Source: Oscillospiraceae bacterium (lineage in GTDB: Bacteria > Bacillota > Clostridia > Oscillospirales > Ruminococcaceae). Taken from it: DNA of 17,435 nucleotides. Below the pieces are notes generated by a model that did no database searches, had not been told where the DNA came from, and saw only the letters and a program-made list of their open reading frames with translations. Below are positions 5,809 through 12,809 of the stretch, in pieces. Location: assembly GCA_014858325.1 (NCBI GenBank), contig RKCM01000088.1, positions 1 through 17,435 on the forward strand, given 5' to 3'. How positions within the stretch are numbered: position 1 is the stretch's first letter; the number at the start of each line of letters is the position of its first letter. A program made the translations under genes and the position numbers.

Positions 5809-6585
5809 TCAGCCCAGCTTTTTCTTCTGCTGGCGGGCCACGATGGGCATGAGCAGGGGGGTGGGCACAAAGTGCTGGGCCGTGGTGGCCGCCCGCATCA
5901 GCGCCGAGGGCACGATGATGGTCCTGCCCCGCAGCATCCCCCGCATGGCCTCCTCCACACAGAGGGCGGGGGAGATGCCCTTGAGGGCGAACACCACGCC
6001 CGCCCGGTCGTTGAACTCGGTGTCCACAGGGCCCGGGCAGAGGGCGCAGACATAGACGGGGCTGTGGGCTTCCCGCAGCTCCTCGGCAATGCCCCGGGTC
6101 AGGCTGACCACATAGGCCTTGCTGGCGTAGTAGCCCGCCATATAGGGCCCGCCCGGCAAAAGCCCTGCCGAGGACGCCACGTTCAGCACGGTGCCAAAAC
6201 CCTGCGCCTGCATCTTCTGCACCGCAAACTTGCACAGCGTGTGCAGGGCCAGCACATTCACCTTGACCATGGCTTCCTCGGCGGCGGCGTCGGTCTCCAA
6301 AAAGCTGCCGCAGACGCCGAAGCCTGCGTTGTTGATGAAGATGTCGATCCGCTCGTCGGCCAACTCCCTTTGCAGCCGGGCCAGCTCGCATTCCTGCTCC
6401 AGATCGGCGGGCAGCACGCGGCAGAAGCTGCCGTATTCGCTGACCAGCTGTGCCGCCAGCGCGTCCAGCCGGTCCTTCCGGCGGGCGGTCAGGATCAGCC
6501 GGAACCCCAGCCGGGCGTAGCGCCGGGCAAACTCCCGGCCAATGCCGGAGGATGCGCCGGTGATCCAGACAGTCTTATGAGACAT
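5809..6585 (-). CDS. SDR-family oxidoreductase of unknown substrate
   Basis: A 258-residue short-chain dehydrogenase. TGASSGIG lies at residues 9-16, INNAG at 84-88, and the catalytic Ser139, Tyr152 and Lys156 in NVASSAG and YYASK. The arginine pair in LTARRKDRL after the second strand suggests NADP(H). The Tyr-Pro-rich lid and basic tail (VARQQKKKLG) resemble the DltE/YqjQ-like branch, in which substrates are mostly unknown. The start at 6583-6585 was chosen because AAGGAGG lies 8 bases upstream and the glycine motif begins a few residues later; the open frame continues far upstream, but only antisense to the neighbouring gene. It is not closely related to the SDR gene downstream and is separated from it by that gene's promoter. 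Confidence 0.9.
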   Translation of the reverse strand: MSHKTVWITGASSGIGREFARRYARLGFRLILTARRKDRLDALAAQLVSEYGSFCRVLPADLEQECELARLQRELADERIDIFINNAGFGVCGSFLETDAAAEEAMVKVNVLALHTLCKFAVQKMQAQGFGTVLNVASSAGLLPGGPYMAGYYASKAYVVSLTRGIAEELREAHSPVYVCALCPGPVDTEFNDRAGVVFALKGISPALCVEEAMRGMLRGRTIIVPSALMRAATTAQHFVPTPLLMPIVARQQKKKLG

Positions 6586-6619
6586 TGCAAAAACCTCCTT
6601 CGGTTCTTTCGTTTTTTCT

Positions 6620-6625
6620 ATTGTA
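6620..6625 (-). promoter_or_regulatory. Possible -10 element for the SDR gene
   Basis: TACAAT on the minus strand lies about 35 bases before the SDR start. The -35 position (TTTTGT with a 17-base spacer) is poor, so this is only a candidate. Confidence 0.35.
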
Positions 6626-6641
6626 CCACGCAGGCGGGCAA

Positions 6642-6668
6642 AACAAAAGCGGCGCGTTGCCGCGCCGC
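6642..6668 (-). terminator. Terminator-like hairpin facing the minus strand
   Basis: A perfect 8-base-pair GC stem (GCGGCGCG, loop of 4, CGCGCCGC at 6649-6668) is followed on the minus strand by TTTTGTTTTG. No minus-strand gene ends here, since the next gene upstream is the divergent plus-strand nucleotidyltransferase. It may stop antisense transcription or be left over from a lost gene. Confidence 0.5.
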
Positions 6669-6728
6669 CCAGCTCCACGCCGATGAAACGATCCTGGATG
6701 TCGCCCTCCAGCGTAAACAGCCTTTGCC

Positions 6729-6757
6729 TTGTTGTATGAGCCGGTTTGGAGTATAAT
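6729..6757 (+). promoter_or_regulatory. Sigma-A promoter of the nucleotidyltransferase gene
   Basis: TTGTTG (6729-6734), a 17-base spacer and a perfect TATAAT (6752-6757) lie 45 bases before the start codon. Confidence 0.75.
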
Positions 6758-6801
6758 GGAGCCAGGAAAGCACACGTTTCATTTACAGGAGGTTTTGGAA
6801 A

Positions 6802-7722
6802 ATGAACAAGCCGGTATTGGTGGTCATGGCCGCCGGAATGGGCAGCCGCTACGGCGGTATGAAGCAGATCGACCCGGTGGGCCCCAACGGGCAGGTCATC
6901 ATGGATTATTCCCTCTACGACGCTCGCCGTGCAGGCTTTGAGACGGTGGTGTTCGTCATCAAGCACGAGATCGAGGACGCCTTCAAGGCCGCCATCGGCG
7001 ACCGGGTGAGCAAGGTGATGCAGGTGCACTACGCCTTCCAGCAGCTGGACGAGCTGCCCGCCGGCTACACCATCCCGGAAGGCCGCGCCAAGCCCTGGGG
7101 CACCTGCCACGCGGTGCTGGCGGCCAAGCCCTTCATCGATGGGCCCTTCGCCGTCGTCAATGCCGACGATTACTACGGCCCCGAGGCGTTCCGGGTCATG
7201 TATGAGTACCTCTCCACCCATTCGGACGGGGAGCTCTACGATTACTGCATGGTGAGCTACCTGCTGCAGAACACCGTCTCGGAGAACGGCTCCGTGGCCC
7301 GGGGCGTGTGTCAGCCAAACCCCGACGGCACCCTCCACAGCGTTACGGAGCGCACCCGCATCGAGACCTATGCCGGCGGCATCCACTACACCGAGGACGG
7401 GGGAGAAAGCTGGACCGACCTGCCCGGCGAGACCCCCGTCAGCATGAACCTCTGGGGCTTCGGCAAGAGCTTTTTGGAGGAGGCCGACCGCCGCTTTGCA
7501 GGCTGGCTGGACGAGAATCTGGCCAAGAACCCCCTCAAGTGCGAGTATTTCCTGCCGCTGGTGGTGACAGAGCTGCTGGAGGAGGGCAAGGCCCGGGTGC
7601 AGCTGCTGCACAGCGCCGATAAGTGGTACGGCGTCACCTACCGGGAGGATAAGCCCGTGGTGGTGGACGCCATCGCCCGGATGACCCGCGAGGGCCTTTA
7701 CCCGGAAGACCTCTGGGCATGA
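6802..7722 (+). CDS. Sugar-phosphate nucleotidyltransferase-like protein
   Basis: A 306-residue protein of the NTP-transferase superfamily. The N-terminus VLVVMAAGMGSRYGGMKQ is the glycine-rich nucleotide-binding loop with the usual Arg and Lys. VVNADDYYG, at about residues 114-122, holds the metal-binding aspartate. WGTCHAVLAAKPFI is the typical segment that reads the base. The family joins a sugar 1-phosphate to a nucleoside triphosphate, giving a nucleotide-sugar and pyrophosphate, but the sugar and the base cannot be told from sequence. A C-terminal region of about 120 residues (MNLWGFGKSFLEEAD, then a Trp/Tyr-rich end) has no left-handed beta-helix repeats, so this is not a GlmU- or GlmM-type fusion. 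AGGAGG lies 9 bases before the ATG. It is transcribed alone, ending at a strong bidirectional terminator. Confidence 0.85.
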   Translation: MNKPVLVVMAAGMGSRYGGMKQIDPVGPNGQVIMDYSLYDARRAGFETVVFVIKHEIEDAFKAAIGDRVSKVMQVHYAFQQLDELPAGYTIPEGRAKPWGTCHAVLAAKPFIDGPFAVVNADDYYGPEAFRVMYEYLSTHSDGELYDYCMVSYLLQNTVSENGSVARGVCQPNPDGTLHSVTERTRIETYAGGIHYTEDGGESWTDLPGETPVSMNLWGFGKSFLEEADRRFAGWLDENLAKNPLKCEYFLPLVVTELLEEGKARVQLLHSADKWYGVTYREDKPVVVDAIARMTREGLYPEDLWA

Positions 7723-7742
7723 TTTATCTTAACTTAAAATAA

Positions 7743-7780
7743 AAACGAAGGGGCTTCCCGGTCGGGAGGCCCCTTCGTTT
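7743..7780. terminator. Bidirectional intrinsic terminator
   Basis: A 17-base-pair stem with one G-T pair (AAACGAAGGGGC paired with GCCCCTTCGTTT) and a 4-base loop, flanked by A-rich sequence on the left and T-rich on the right. It ends both the nucleotidyltransferase transcript and the trmB operon. Confidence 0.9.
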
Positions 7781-7796
7781 GGGTTCAGAGGAAAGA

Positions 7797-8846
7797 TCAG
7801 TGCTTCTGCTCGTACTTGAGCCGCTCCCGCAGCTCGTCCAGCGAGAGCTGTTTTGCGCCGTGGCGCAGCTTGGGGTAGGCCCGCAGCATACGGCCCTTGC
7901 CAAAGTGGCGGGTCCGGCGGGTGCGGGCGCGCAGCTCCTCGCTGCGGGCGGTCAGCTCCTCGGCCAGCTGCTCCAGCTGCAGCAGCTCGGCGGTGCGCTC
8001 GGCAGAGCCCTTGGCGGCCAGCTTGACGGCTCTGGCCGCTTCGGCGGCGTTGAGCTTGGAGATCTCGGAAGCCCGGCGGGCTGTCTCCTTGGCCTCCTCG
8101 GCCTTCAGGCGCAGGGCCTCGTAGGCGTCCCTGCTGTTCAGCTTCGCAGCGGCGTCGCGGGCCTCGGCAGCGGCCAGCTTGAACTGCAGCCGGTTTTCGT
8201 CCATCTTCTGGTCGGCTTCCATGGCCGTGGTGCCCAAGATCTCACTCATGGCGTCGCTGACGGCGTGGATGCTGTCGGCCACATTTTCCAGCGCATCCAG
8301 CTCACGGGCCAGGTCGGAGGCGGCCACAGCCGTCACCACCACGTCCGCCGCGTAGACGGCGTAGAGCAGGCCCATCAGCACAAGGCCCACCAGCGGCGGG
8401 ATGAGCTCGATGAGCCCGGCAAGGACGGGGTGGATGACTTTCATCATCACGATGGTGCCCACGCCCCACAGCAGGGAAAACTCCAGACAGATGTAGCCCC
8501 CAATGTTGAAAGGCTTGTCGCTGTAGTCCCACCACCGGGTGCGGTAGAGTTTGTAAAGGGCCCAGCCGCCCACCAACTCCAGTACGCTGGGTAATATCAC
8601 ACCGCCGATATACAGTGCGAGGACGCTGTGTTCCAGCGGCGTAAGGGTAAACAGCACGATGACCATGCCAAAGCCGTAGATGGGGCAGACCGGGCCGTTG
8701 AGGAAGCCCCGGTTGACGATCTCGCCCGTGGTTGCGGCGGCATAGATCACCTCCAGGCACCAGCCCAGGCAGGAATAGACCAGAAAGTAGGCGAGGATCT
8801 GATACAGCGAGAAGCCGCAGAGGGTCGTCTCTAAGAAGAAACGCAT
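7797..8846 (-). CDS. PF06541-type (putative ABC transporter type IV) membrane protein with helical tail
   Basis: A 349-residue protein. The first 170 or so residues hold about five hydrophobic spans with CLGWCLEVIYAA, GFLNGPVCPIYGFG and GGYICLEFSLLWG, the conserved blocks of the putative ABC-transporter type IV / CmpB family (PF06541), which despite its name has no established function. The remaining 180 or so residues are rich in Ala, Glu, Lys and Arg without helix breakers (for example KLAAAEARDAAAKLN and TARSEELRARTRR), suggesting a long coiled coil or extended cytoplasmic helix. It ends with a basic patch, KGRMLRAYPKLRHGAK. GGAGG lies 7 bases before the ATG. The start is 15 bases after the trmB stop, so the two are co-transcribed. 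No ATPase partner is present. Confidence 0.8.
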   Translation of the reverse strand: MRFFLETTLCGFSLYQILAYFLVYSCLGWCLEVIYAAATTGEIVNRGFLNGPVCPIYGFGMVIVLFTLTPLEHSVLALYIGGVILPSVLELVGGWALYKLYRTRWWDYSDKPFNIGGYICLEFSLLWGVGTIVMMKVIHPVLAGLIELIPPLVGLVLMGLLYAVYAADVVVTAVAASDLARELDALENVADSIHAVSDAMSEILGTTAMEADQKMDENRLQFKLAAAEARDAAAKLNSRDAYEALRLKAEEAKETARRASEISKLNAAEAARAVKLAAKGSAERTAELLQLEQLAEELTARSEELRARTRRTRHFGKGRMLRAYPKLRHGAKQLSLDELRERLKYEQKH

Positions 8847-8861
8847 CCGAACACCTCCCCG

Positions 8862-9623
8862 TTATTCCTGCGTCTGGGCATTCTGGGCGGCTTCGGCCTC
8901 GGCCGCTGCGGCCATCTTCTTCAGCACCTTGGGTTCGATCCAGGTCACGCTCTCGTCGCCGGGGCGCTTGCGGGCGATGAGGGCCTTGATGTTGATGCCC
9001 ATCTCGGTGAACATCCCCTCGTGCTCGGTGCGGATGTTCCACTCCGGCTCGTTCTCATGCAGGTCGTTGGTCTGCCAGACGATCTCGTAGCCGGAAGCGG
9101 GGAAGTATTCGAGGCTGTCCCGGAACAGATCGTCGTCGTCGGTCTTGAAATAGATCTCACCGCCGTCCTCCAGAAAAGCGCGGTACTGGATGAGCTGGCG
9201 GGGGTAGGTCAGCCGATGCTTATGGGAGGAGCCGTTTTTGCTCCACGGGTTGCAGAAGTTGATGTAGATGCGGCTCACCGTGTCGGCGGGGGTGAGGACG
9301 TTGTGGATGCGCTCGATGTCGGCGCTCATGATCTTCACGTTGTCGATGGCGCGGCCCGCCTCCTGATAGGCGGCCTCGATCTTCCGCTTGGCCAAAATCA
9401 AAACTTTATCGGTGATGTCGATGCCGAGGTAGTTGTTCTCGGGGTGGCGGCTGGCCAGCTGGGAGAGAAAGCCGCCCTTGCCGCAGCCCAGCTCCAGCAC
9501 AAAGGGCTGCTGGGGGCGGGCGTACTGGGCGTGCCACTTGCCGCCCCAGACAAAGGGGTCGTGGACGTGGAAATCGGCGGCCATCAGCTCATCGTGGGCG
9601 TAGGGCTTGAAACGCATTCTCAT
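8862..9623 (-). CDS. trmB: tRNA (guanine-46-N7)-methyltransferase
   Basis: A 253-residue SAM-dependent methyltransferase that makes m7G46 in the variable loop of tRNAs. ELGCGKGGFL (about residues 44-53) is the SAM-binding loop, followed by YLGIDI and the family blocks INFCNPW and HKHRLTYP. YFKTDDDDLFRDSLEYF and NIRTEHEGMF are also typical of TrmB. In most relatives the motif reads DPWPK; here it is NPWSK, replacing a conserved aspartate near the active site. The C-terminus carries an unusual extension of about 30 residues rich in Ala and Glu. AAGGAG lies 8 bases before the ATG and MRMRFKPYA fits the usual family start. It lies in a run with the AlaX-type gene upstream and the PF06541 gene downstream, with a repeat element immediately before it. 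Confidence 0.93.
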   Translation of the reverse strand: MRMRFKPYAHDELMAADFHVHDPFVWGGKWHAQYARPQQPFVLELGCGKGGFLSQLASRHPENNYLGIDITDKVLILAKRKIEAAYQEAGRAIDNVKIMSADIERIHNVLTPADTVSRIYINFCNPWSKNGSSHKHRLTYPRQLIQYRAFLEDGGEIYFKTDDDDLFRDSLEYFPASGYEIVWQTNDLHENEPEWNIRTEHEGMFTEMGINIKALIARKRPGDESVTWIEPKVLKKMAAAAEAEAAQNAQTQE

Positions 9624-9642
9624 AAAATTTTCTCCTTCATAA

Positions 9643-9762
9643 AACTCCTTCAGTCACAGCTTGCGCTGTGACAGCTCCCTCAAAGAGGGAGCCTTGGATG
9701 GTACGGTAAGGCGTAAGGCCCCCTCCGTGAGGGGGCTGTCGCCGCAGGCGACTGGGGGAGTT
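9643..9762. repeat. Palindromic intergenic repeat element, full-length copy (MITE-like)
   Basis: A 120-base element with imperfect terminal inverted repeats: AACTCCTTCAGTC at the left and GACTGGGGGAGTT at the right, 11 of 13 positions matching. Inside are four short perfect hairpins: TCACAGC/GCTGTGA, GCTCCCTC/GAGGGAGC, CCCCCTC/GAGGGGG and GTCGCC/GGCGAC. It holds no gene. Its right end supplies the first two bases of the stop codon of the alanyl-tRNA editing gene, and its left end lies 5 bases from the trmB ribosome binding site. A shorter relative is at 14451-14498. It resembles repeats I recall as common in Faecalibacterium and relatives. Confidence 0.7.
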
Positions 9763-10936
9763 AGCAATTTTTTAAAAATTCTTCTACCTGCTCCGGCGCT
9801 GCCGCGCAGCTGCCTTGGCAGATGCCGGGCTTGCCGCCGCCGCGGCCGTTCAGGGCGGTGTTCAGGGCTTTGGTCAGGGCACGCACGTCGCCGCCTGCCT
9901 GCGCAAGGCAGTAGCCCGTGCCCTTCTCGTTGGGGGTCAGGGCGGCACACAGGCCGCGGGTGGCTTCGCTCAGCCGCGCCGCCAGCCGGTGCAGGCCGTC
10001 CGGGTCCAGCCCCGGTACGGTGCGGATGGCCGTTTCGTCCGGCCCCAGCTGGGCGGCCATGGCATCAAACAGCTGGCCGCACAGGCCAAAGTGGGCAAAC
10101 TTCAGGGCCGTGTACTCATCGTACACCCGGTGGACGGCCACGGCGGTCTGGTCGGCCTTGGCGCTCAGCAGTGCCCCGATATCGGCCTGCCGGGCCCGCA
10201 TGGCCTGCGCTGCTTCCAGCGCCCGCCTGCCGCAGACGACGCTCAGCCGCACGCCGCCCTTGTAGTTCTCGGAGGCCAGGATCTTGATCTGCCCCACCTG
10301 CCCGGTGGTGGCGGTGTGGGTGCCGCAGCAGGCGCAGACGTCTGCCCCCGGGATGGTCACGATCCGCACCTGCCCCTCAATCTCCTTCTTGCTGCGGTAG
10401 GTCAGGGCTGCCAGTTCTTCGGGGGTGGGGTAGGTGATGAGGACGGGCACATCCTGCCAGACGATCTGGTTGGCGGCCAGCTCGGCTGCCCGCAGGCCCT
10501 CGGCGGAAATGGGCACGCTGGTGTCCATCCGCACCGCTTCCGCGCCGATGTGGAAGCCCACGTTCTCGGCCCCGAACATCTGGTGCAGGATGCCGGAGAG
10601 GATGTGCTCGCCGGTGTGCTGCTGCATCCGATCAAAGCGCCCCTCCCAATCGATGGCTTCGGCCACAACGGCTCCCACCGCGGCCCCGGCGGGCAGGGTG
10701 TCCACCGTGTGCCAGAGGACGCCCTCGCTCTCGTGCACGTCCAGCACATGCAGCACCGTGCCGTCCGCAAGGGTCAGGGTGCCGGTGTCGGCGGGCTGGC
10801 CGCCGCCCTCGGGGTAGAACACGGTGCCATCCAGCGCAATGCGCGGCCCGGCCTTGGTGGTTTCGGCGGCGAGGATGCGCCCCTCCGCCGTCTTGCGGAA
10901 CGCATCCGCTTCGTAATATTTTTCGGTACGCTGCAT
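9761..10936 (-). CDS. Alanyl-tRNA editing hydrolase (AlaX, long form with DHHA1 domain)
   Basis: A 391-residue stand-alone relative of the alanyl-tRNA synthetase editing domain. It hydrolyses mischarged Ser- or Gly-tRNA-Ala in the cytoplasm. The zinc site is visible as HTGEH (His107 and His111) and CCGTH (Cys203 and His207). YPEGGGQPADTG at residues 41-52 is the glycine-rich motif of the second AlaX domain. The C-terminal half ends in GRGGGKPGICQGS, the DHHA1 signature that gives the long form its tRNA binding. AAAGGAGG lies 8 bases before the ATG. It is the first gene of a likely operon with trmB and the PF06541 gene. The stop codon overlaps the edge of the palindromic repeat. Confidence 0.93.
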   Translation of the reverse strand: MQRTEKYYEADAFRKTAEGRILAAETTKAGPRIALDGTVFYPEGGGQPADTGTLTLADGTVLHVLDVHESEGVLWHTVDTLPAGAAVGAVVAEAIDWEGRFDRMQQHTGEHILSGILHQMFGAENVGFHIGAEAVRMDTSVPISAEGLRAAELAANQIVWQDVPVLITYPTPEELAALTYRSKKEIEGQVRIVTIPGADVCACCGTHTATTGQVGQIKILASENYKGGVRLSVVCGRRALEAAQAMRARQADIGALLSAKADQTAVAVHRVYDEYTALKFAHFGLCGQLFDAMAAQLGPDETAIRTVPGLDPDGLHRLAARLSEATRGLCAALTPNEKGTGYCLAQAGGDVRALTKALNTALNGRGGGKPGICQGSCAAAPEQVEEFLKNC

Positions 10937-10966
10937 GGCGTGAACCTCCTTTGCAAAACCTCTCCC

Positions 10967-10994
10967 AGTATACCACGATTTTTGCCTGTGGAAA
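10967..10994 (-). promoter_or_regulatory. Promoter of the alanyl-tRNA editing operon
   Basis: On the minus strand TTTCCA (10989-10994), a 16-base spacer and TATACT (10967-10972) preceded by TGG, giving an extended -10. The same six bases form the -35 of the divergent malQ promoter. Confidence 0.6.
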
Positions 10995-11017
10995 ATAGCC
11001 TGCGGTTATGTTATGAT
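10989..11017 (+). promoter_or_regulatory. Promoter of malQ, sharing its -35 box with the divergent promoter
   Basis: TGGAAA (10989-10994), a 17-base spacer and TATGAT (11012-11017). The -35 is read in both directions, so the two promoters would compete for RNA polymerase. Confidence 0.5.
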
Positions 11018-11068
11018 AGGAAACAGCAGAATCACGGACCAAATCCAACACGAGGAAGGAAGCATACC

Positions 11069-12610
11069 ATGCGTGAAAGTGGAATTTTGATGCCGGTGTC
11101 CAGCCTGCCCGGCCCCTACGGGATCGGCTGCTTTGGCAAGGCGGCGCTGGAATTTGTGGATTTTTTGGCACAGGCGGGCCAGAGCATCTGGCAGCTGCTG
11201 CCCCTGAGCCCCACCGGCTACGGCGACAGCCCCTACCAGAGCTGCTCCGCCTTTGCGGGCAACCCTTACTTCATCGACCTCGACGCCCTGAAGGCGGACG
11301 GTCTGCTCACCGCCGCCCAGCTCCGGGCGGAAAATTGGGGCGAGGACCCACTGGAGGTGGATTACGGCACCCTCTACACCAGCCGCTATAAAATTTTGCG
11401 CGCCGCCTACGCGGCCTGGCGCAAACAGTGCGCCGGCCGGCACGGCTGCGCCCATTATTTCCCGGACGATTACTACGCCTTCACGCTGGCCAACGAGAGC
11501 TGGCTGGAGGATTACGCCCTCTACATGGCCCTCAAGACCGCGCATAAGATGAAGAGCTGGACCGAGTGGCCCCGGGAGTACCGCCTGCGGGACGCAGGCG
11601 CTCTGGCGGCGTTCCGGGCCGAACAGGAAGAGGAGATCGGCTTCTGGAAATTTTTGCAGTACGAATTTGCCCTCCAGTGGAAAAAGGTCAAGGCCTACGC
11701 CAACTCCAAGGGTGTGAAAATTTTGGGCGATATCCCCATCTACGTCTCCGCCGATTCGGTGGATGCCTGGGTGGGCGGGCCCCTGTTTGAACTGGACGCC
11801 GAGGGCCGCTTTGCCCGGGTGGCCGGCTGCCCGCCGGATTATTTTGCCGCCGACGGCCAGCTGTGGGGCAACCCGCTGTACAATTGGGCCTATCATAAAC
11901 AGACGGGATACGCCTGGTGGATCGAGCGGGTGCGCCACGCGCTGGGCATCTACGACCTGCTCCGCATCGACCATTTCCGCGGCTTTGATACCTATTGGGC
12001 CATCCCGGCGGGCAGCCCCACGGCCAAGAACGGCAAATGGGAGATCGGCCCCCGGATGGAGCTGTTCCACGCGCTGGAAAACGCCCTCGGCAAGCTGCCC
12101 ATCATCGCCGAGGACCTGGGCGAGCTGTTCCCCAGCGTGCGGGAACTGCTGGCGGACAGCACCTTCCCGGGCATGAAGGTACTGCAGTTCGCCTTTGGCG
12201 GCGGCGACAACGAGTACCTGCCCCACAACCACGTCAAAAACAGCGTGGTCTACCCGGGCACCCACGATAATACCACGCTGGCCGATTGGTGGGAGAACCA
12301 TGCCGCCGAGAAGGAAAAGGCCAATGCAGCCGCCTATTTCCACCTGACGCCTGCCAAGCCCACGGCCAAGCAACTGGCCGCCGTCAAGACCGACGACGCC
12401 CGCATCGCCCTGCTGCGGGCCGCTATGGGCTCCGTGGCCGACCGGGCCATCATCCCCATGGCCGATTGGCTGGGCCTGGGGGCCGAGGCCCACCTGAACA
12501 CCCCCGGCAAGCTGGGCGGCAACTGGACCTGGCGCGCCGCCGCCGATTTTGCCTCCGAGGAGTTGGCTGCCCAGATCCGCACCGAGGCGGAGGTGTATTG
12601 TCGTGCATAA
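11069..12610 (+). CDS. malQ: 4-alpha-glucanotransferase (GH77)
   Basis: A 513-residue amylomaltase, matching the usual bacterial length of about 500. It transfers maltodextrin segments between alpha-1,4-glucans, feeding maltose and starch breakdown and glycogen recycling in the cytoplasm. SSLPGPYGIG is the family N-terminus, and PLSPTGYGDSPYQS is the donor-site loop. The nucleophile Asp301 is in LRIDHFRGFD, the acid/base Glu348 in IIAEDLGE and the third catalytic Asp400 in GTHDNTT. The start follows GGAAGGA by about 8 bases; the frame is open much further upstream, but only opposite the editing gene. No other maltose gene is close by. Confidence 0.97.
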   Translation: MRESGILMPVSSLPGPYGIGCFGKAALEFVDFLAQAGQSIWQLLPLSPTGYGDSPYQSCSAFAGNPYFIDLDALKADGLLTAAQLRAENWGEDPLEVDYGTLYTSRYKILRAAYAAWRKQCAGRHGCAHYFPDDYYAFTLANESWLEDYALYMALKTAHKMKSWTEWPREYRLRDAGALAAFRAEQEEEIGFWKFLQYEFALQWKKVKAYANSKGVKILGDIPIYVSADSVDAWVGGPLFELDAEGRFARVAGCPPDYFAADGQLWGNPLYNWAYHKQTGYAWWIERVRHALGIYDLLRIDHFRGFDTYWAIPAGSPTAKNGKWEIGPRMELFHALENALGKLPIIAEDLGELFPSVRELLADSTFPGMKVLQFAFGGGDNEYLPHNHVKNSVVYPGTHDNTTLADWWENHAAEKEKANAAAYFHLTPAKPTAKQLAAVKTDDARIALLRAAMGSVADRAIIPMADWLGLGAEAHLNTPGKLGGNWTWRAAADFASEELAAQIRTEAEVYCRA

Positions 12611-12709
12611 CCCATCCGAAAACGGGAACGGGTTTCGACAGTTTGACGAAAATGAAAAAAATATTCTGAAAATTTGTGCGCTTTGCTGGTATGCGTCTTC
12701 GTCTCGTGC

Positions 12710-12715
12710 TATAAT
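12710..12715 (+). promoter_or_regulatory. -10 element of the degenerate GGDEF gene
   Basis: A perfect TATAAT stands 94 bases before the start codon. I see no good -35 at 16-18 bases, so the promoter may need an activator or be weak. A transcript starting near 12722 would have a leader of about 88 bases. Confidence 0.45.
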
Positions 12716-12728
12716 TATGGCGGTATAA

Positions 12729-12784
12729 AGGCTGTTGTTTGGACAGCCTGCAACGCAGCACCGCCCGGAAGGGAGAAACCGGGC
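12729..12784 (+). promoter_or_regulatory. Two-hairpin leader of the degenerate GGDEF gene
   Basis: The leader holds two perfect stems: AGGCTGT/ACAGCCT (12729-12749, loop of 7) and GCCCGG/CCGGGC (12763-12784, loop AAGGGAGAAA). GCAGCAC occurs twice, flanking the second stem. No T-tract follows, so these are not terminators. The order does not match the c-di-GMP-I or -II riboswitch consensus as I remember it. Apart from this and the -10 box, the 199 bases between malQ and this gene show only a weak inverted repeat just after malQ. Confidence 0.4.
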
Positions 12785-12809
12785 AGCACGATGATGGGGA
12801 AAAGAACGC

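Noticed and set aside
6586..7611. Upstream extension of the SDR frame on the minus strand
   Set aside because: The frame remains open for over 300 codons, but the extension is antisense to the nucleotidyltransferase. The glycine-rich SDR motif begins right after the ATG at 6585, which has AAGGAGG before it.
9643..9762. CRISPR array or integration site
   Set aside because: The repeated parts are inverted rather than regularly spaced direct repeats, and no integrase or cas gene is nearby.
9815..11068. In-frame upstream extension of malQ by about 418 codons
   Set aside because: It lies opposite the alanyl-tRNA editing gene. The GH77 N-terminus starts at 11069 behind a good ribosome binding site.
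12611..12650. Terminator after malQ
   Set aside because: Only a weak 5-7 base-pair imperfect stem (CGAAAAC/GGTTTCG) without a T-tract is present.
12716..12809. Cyclic di-GMP riboswitch before the GGDEF-like gene
   Set aside because: The stems, loops and conserved joining sequences do not match the class I or class II consensus as I know it.
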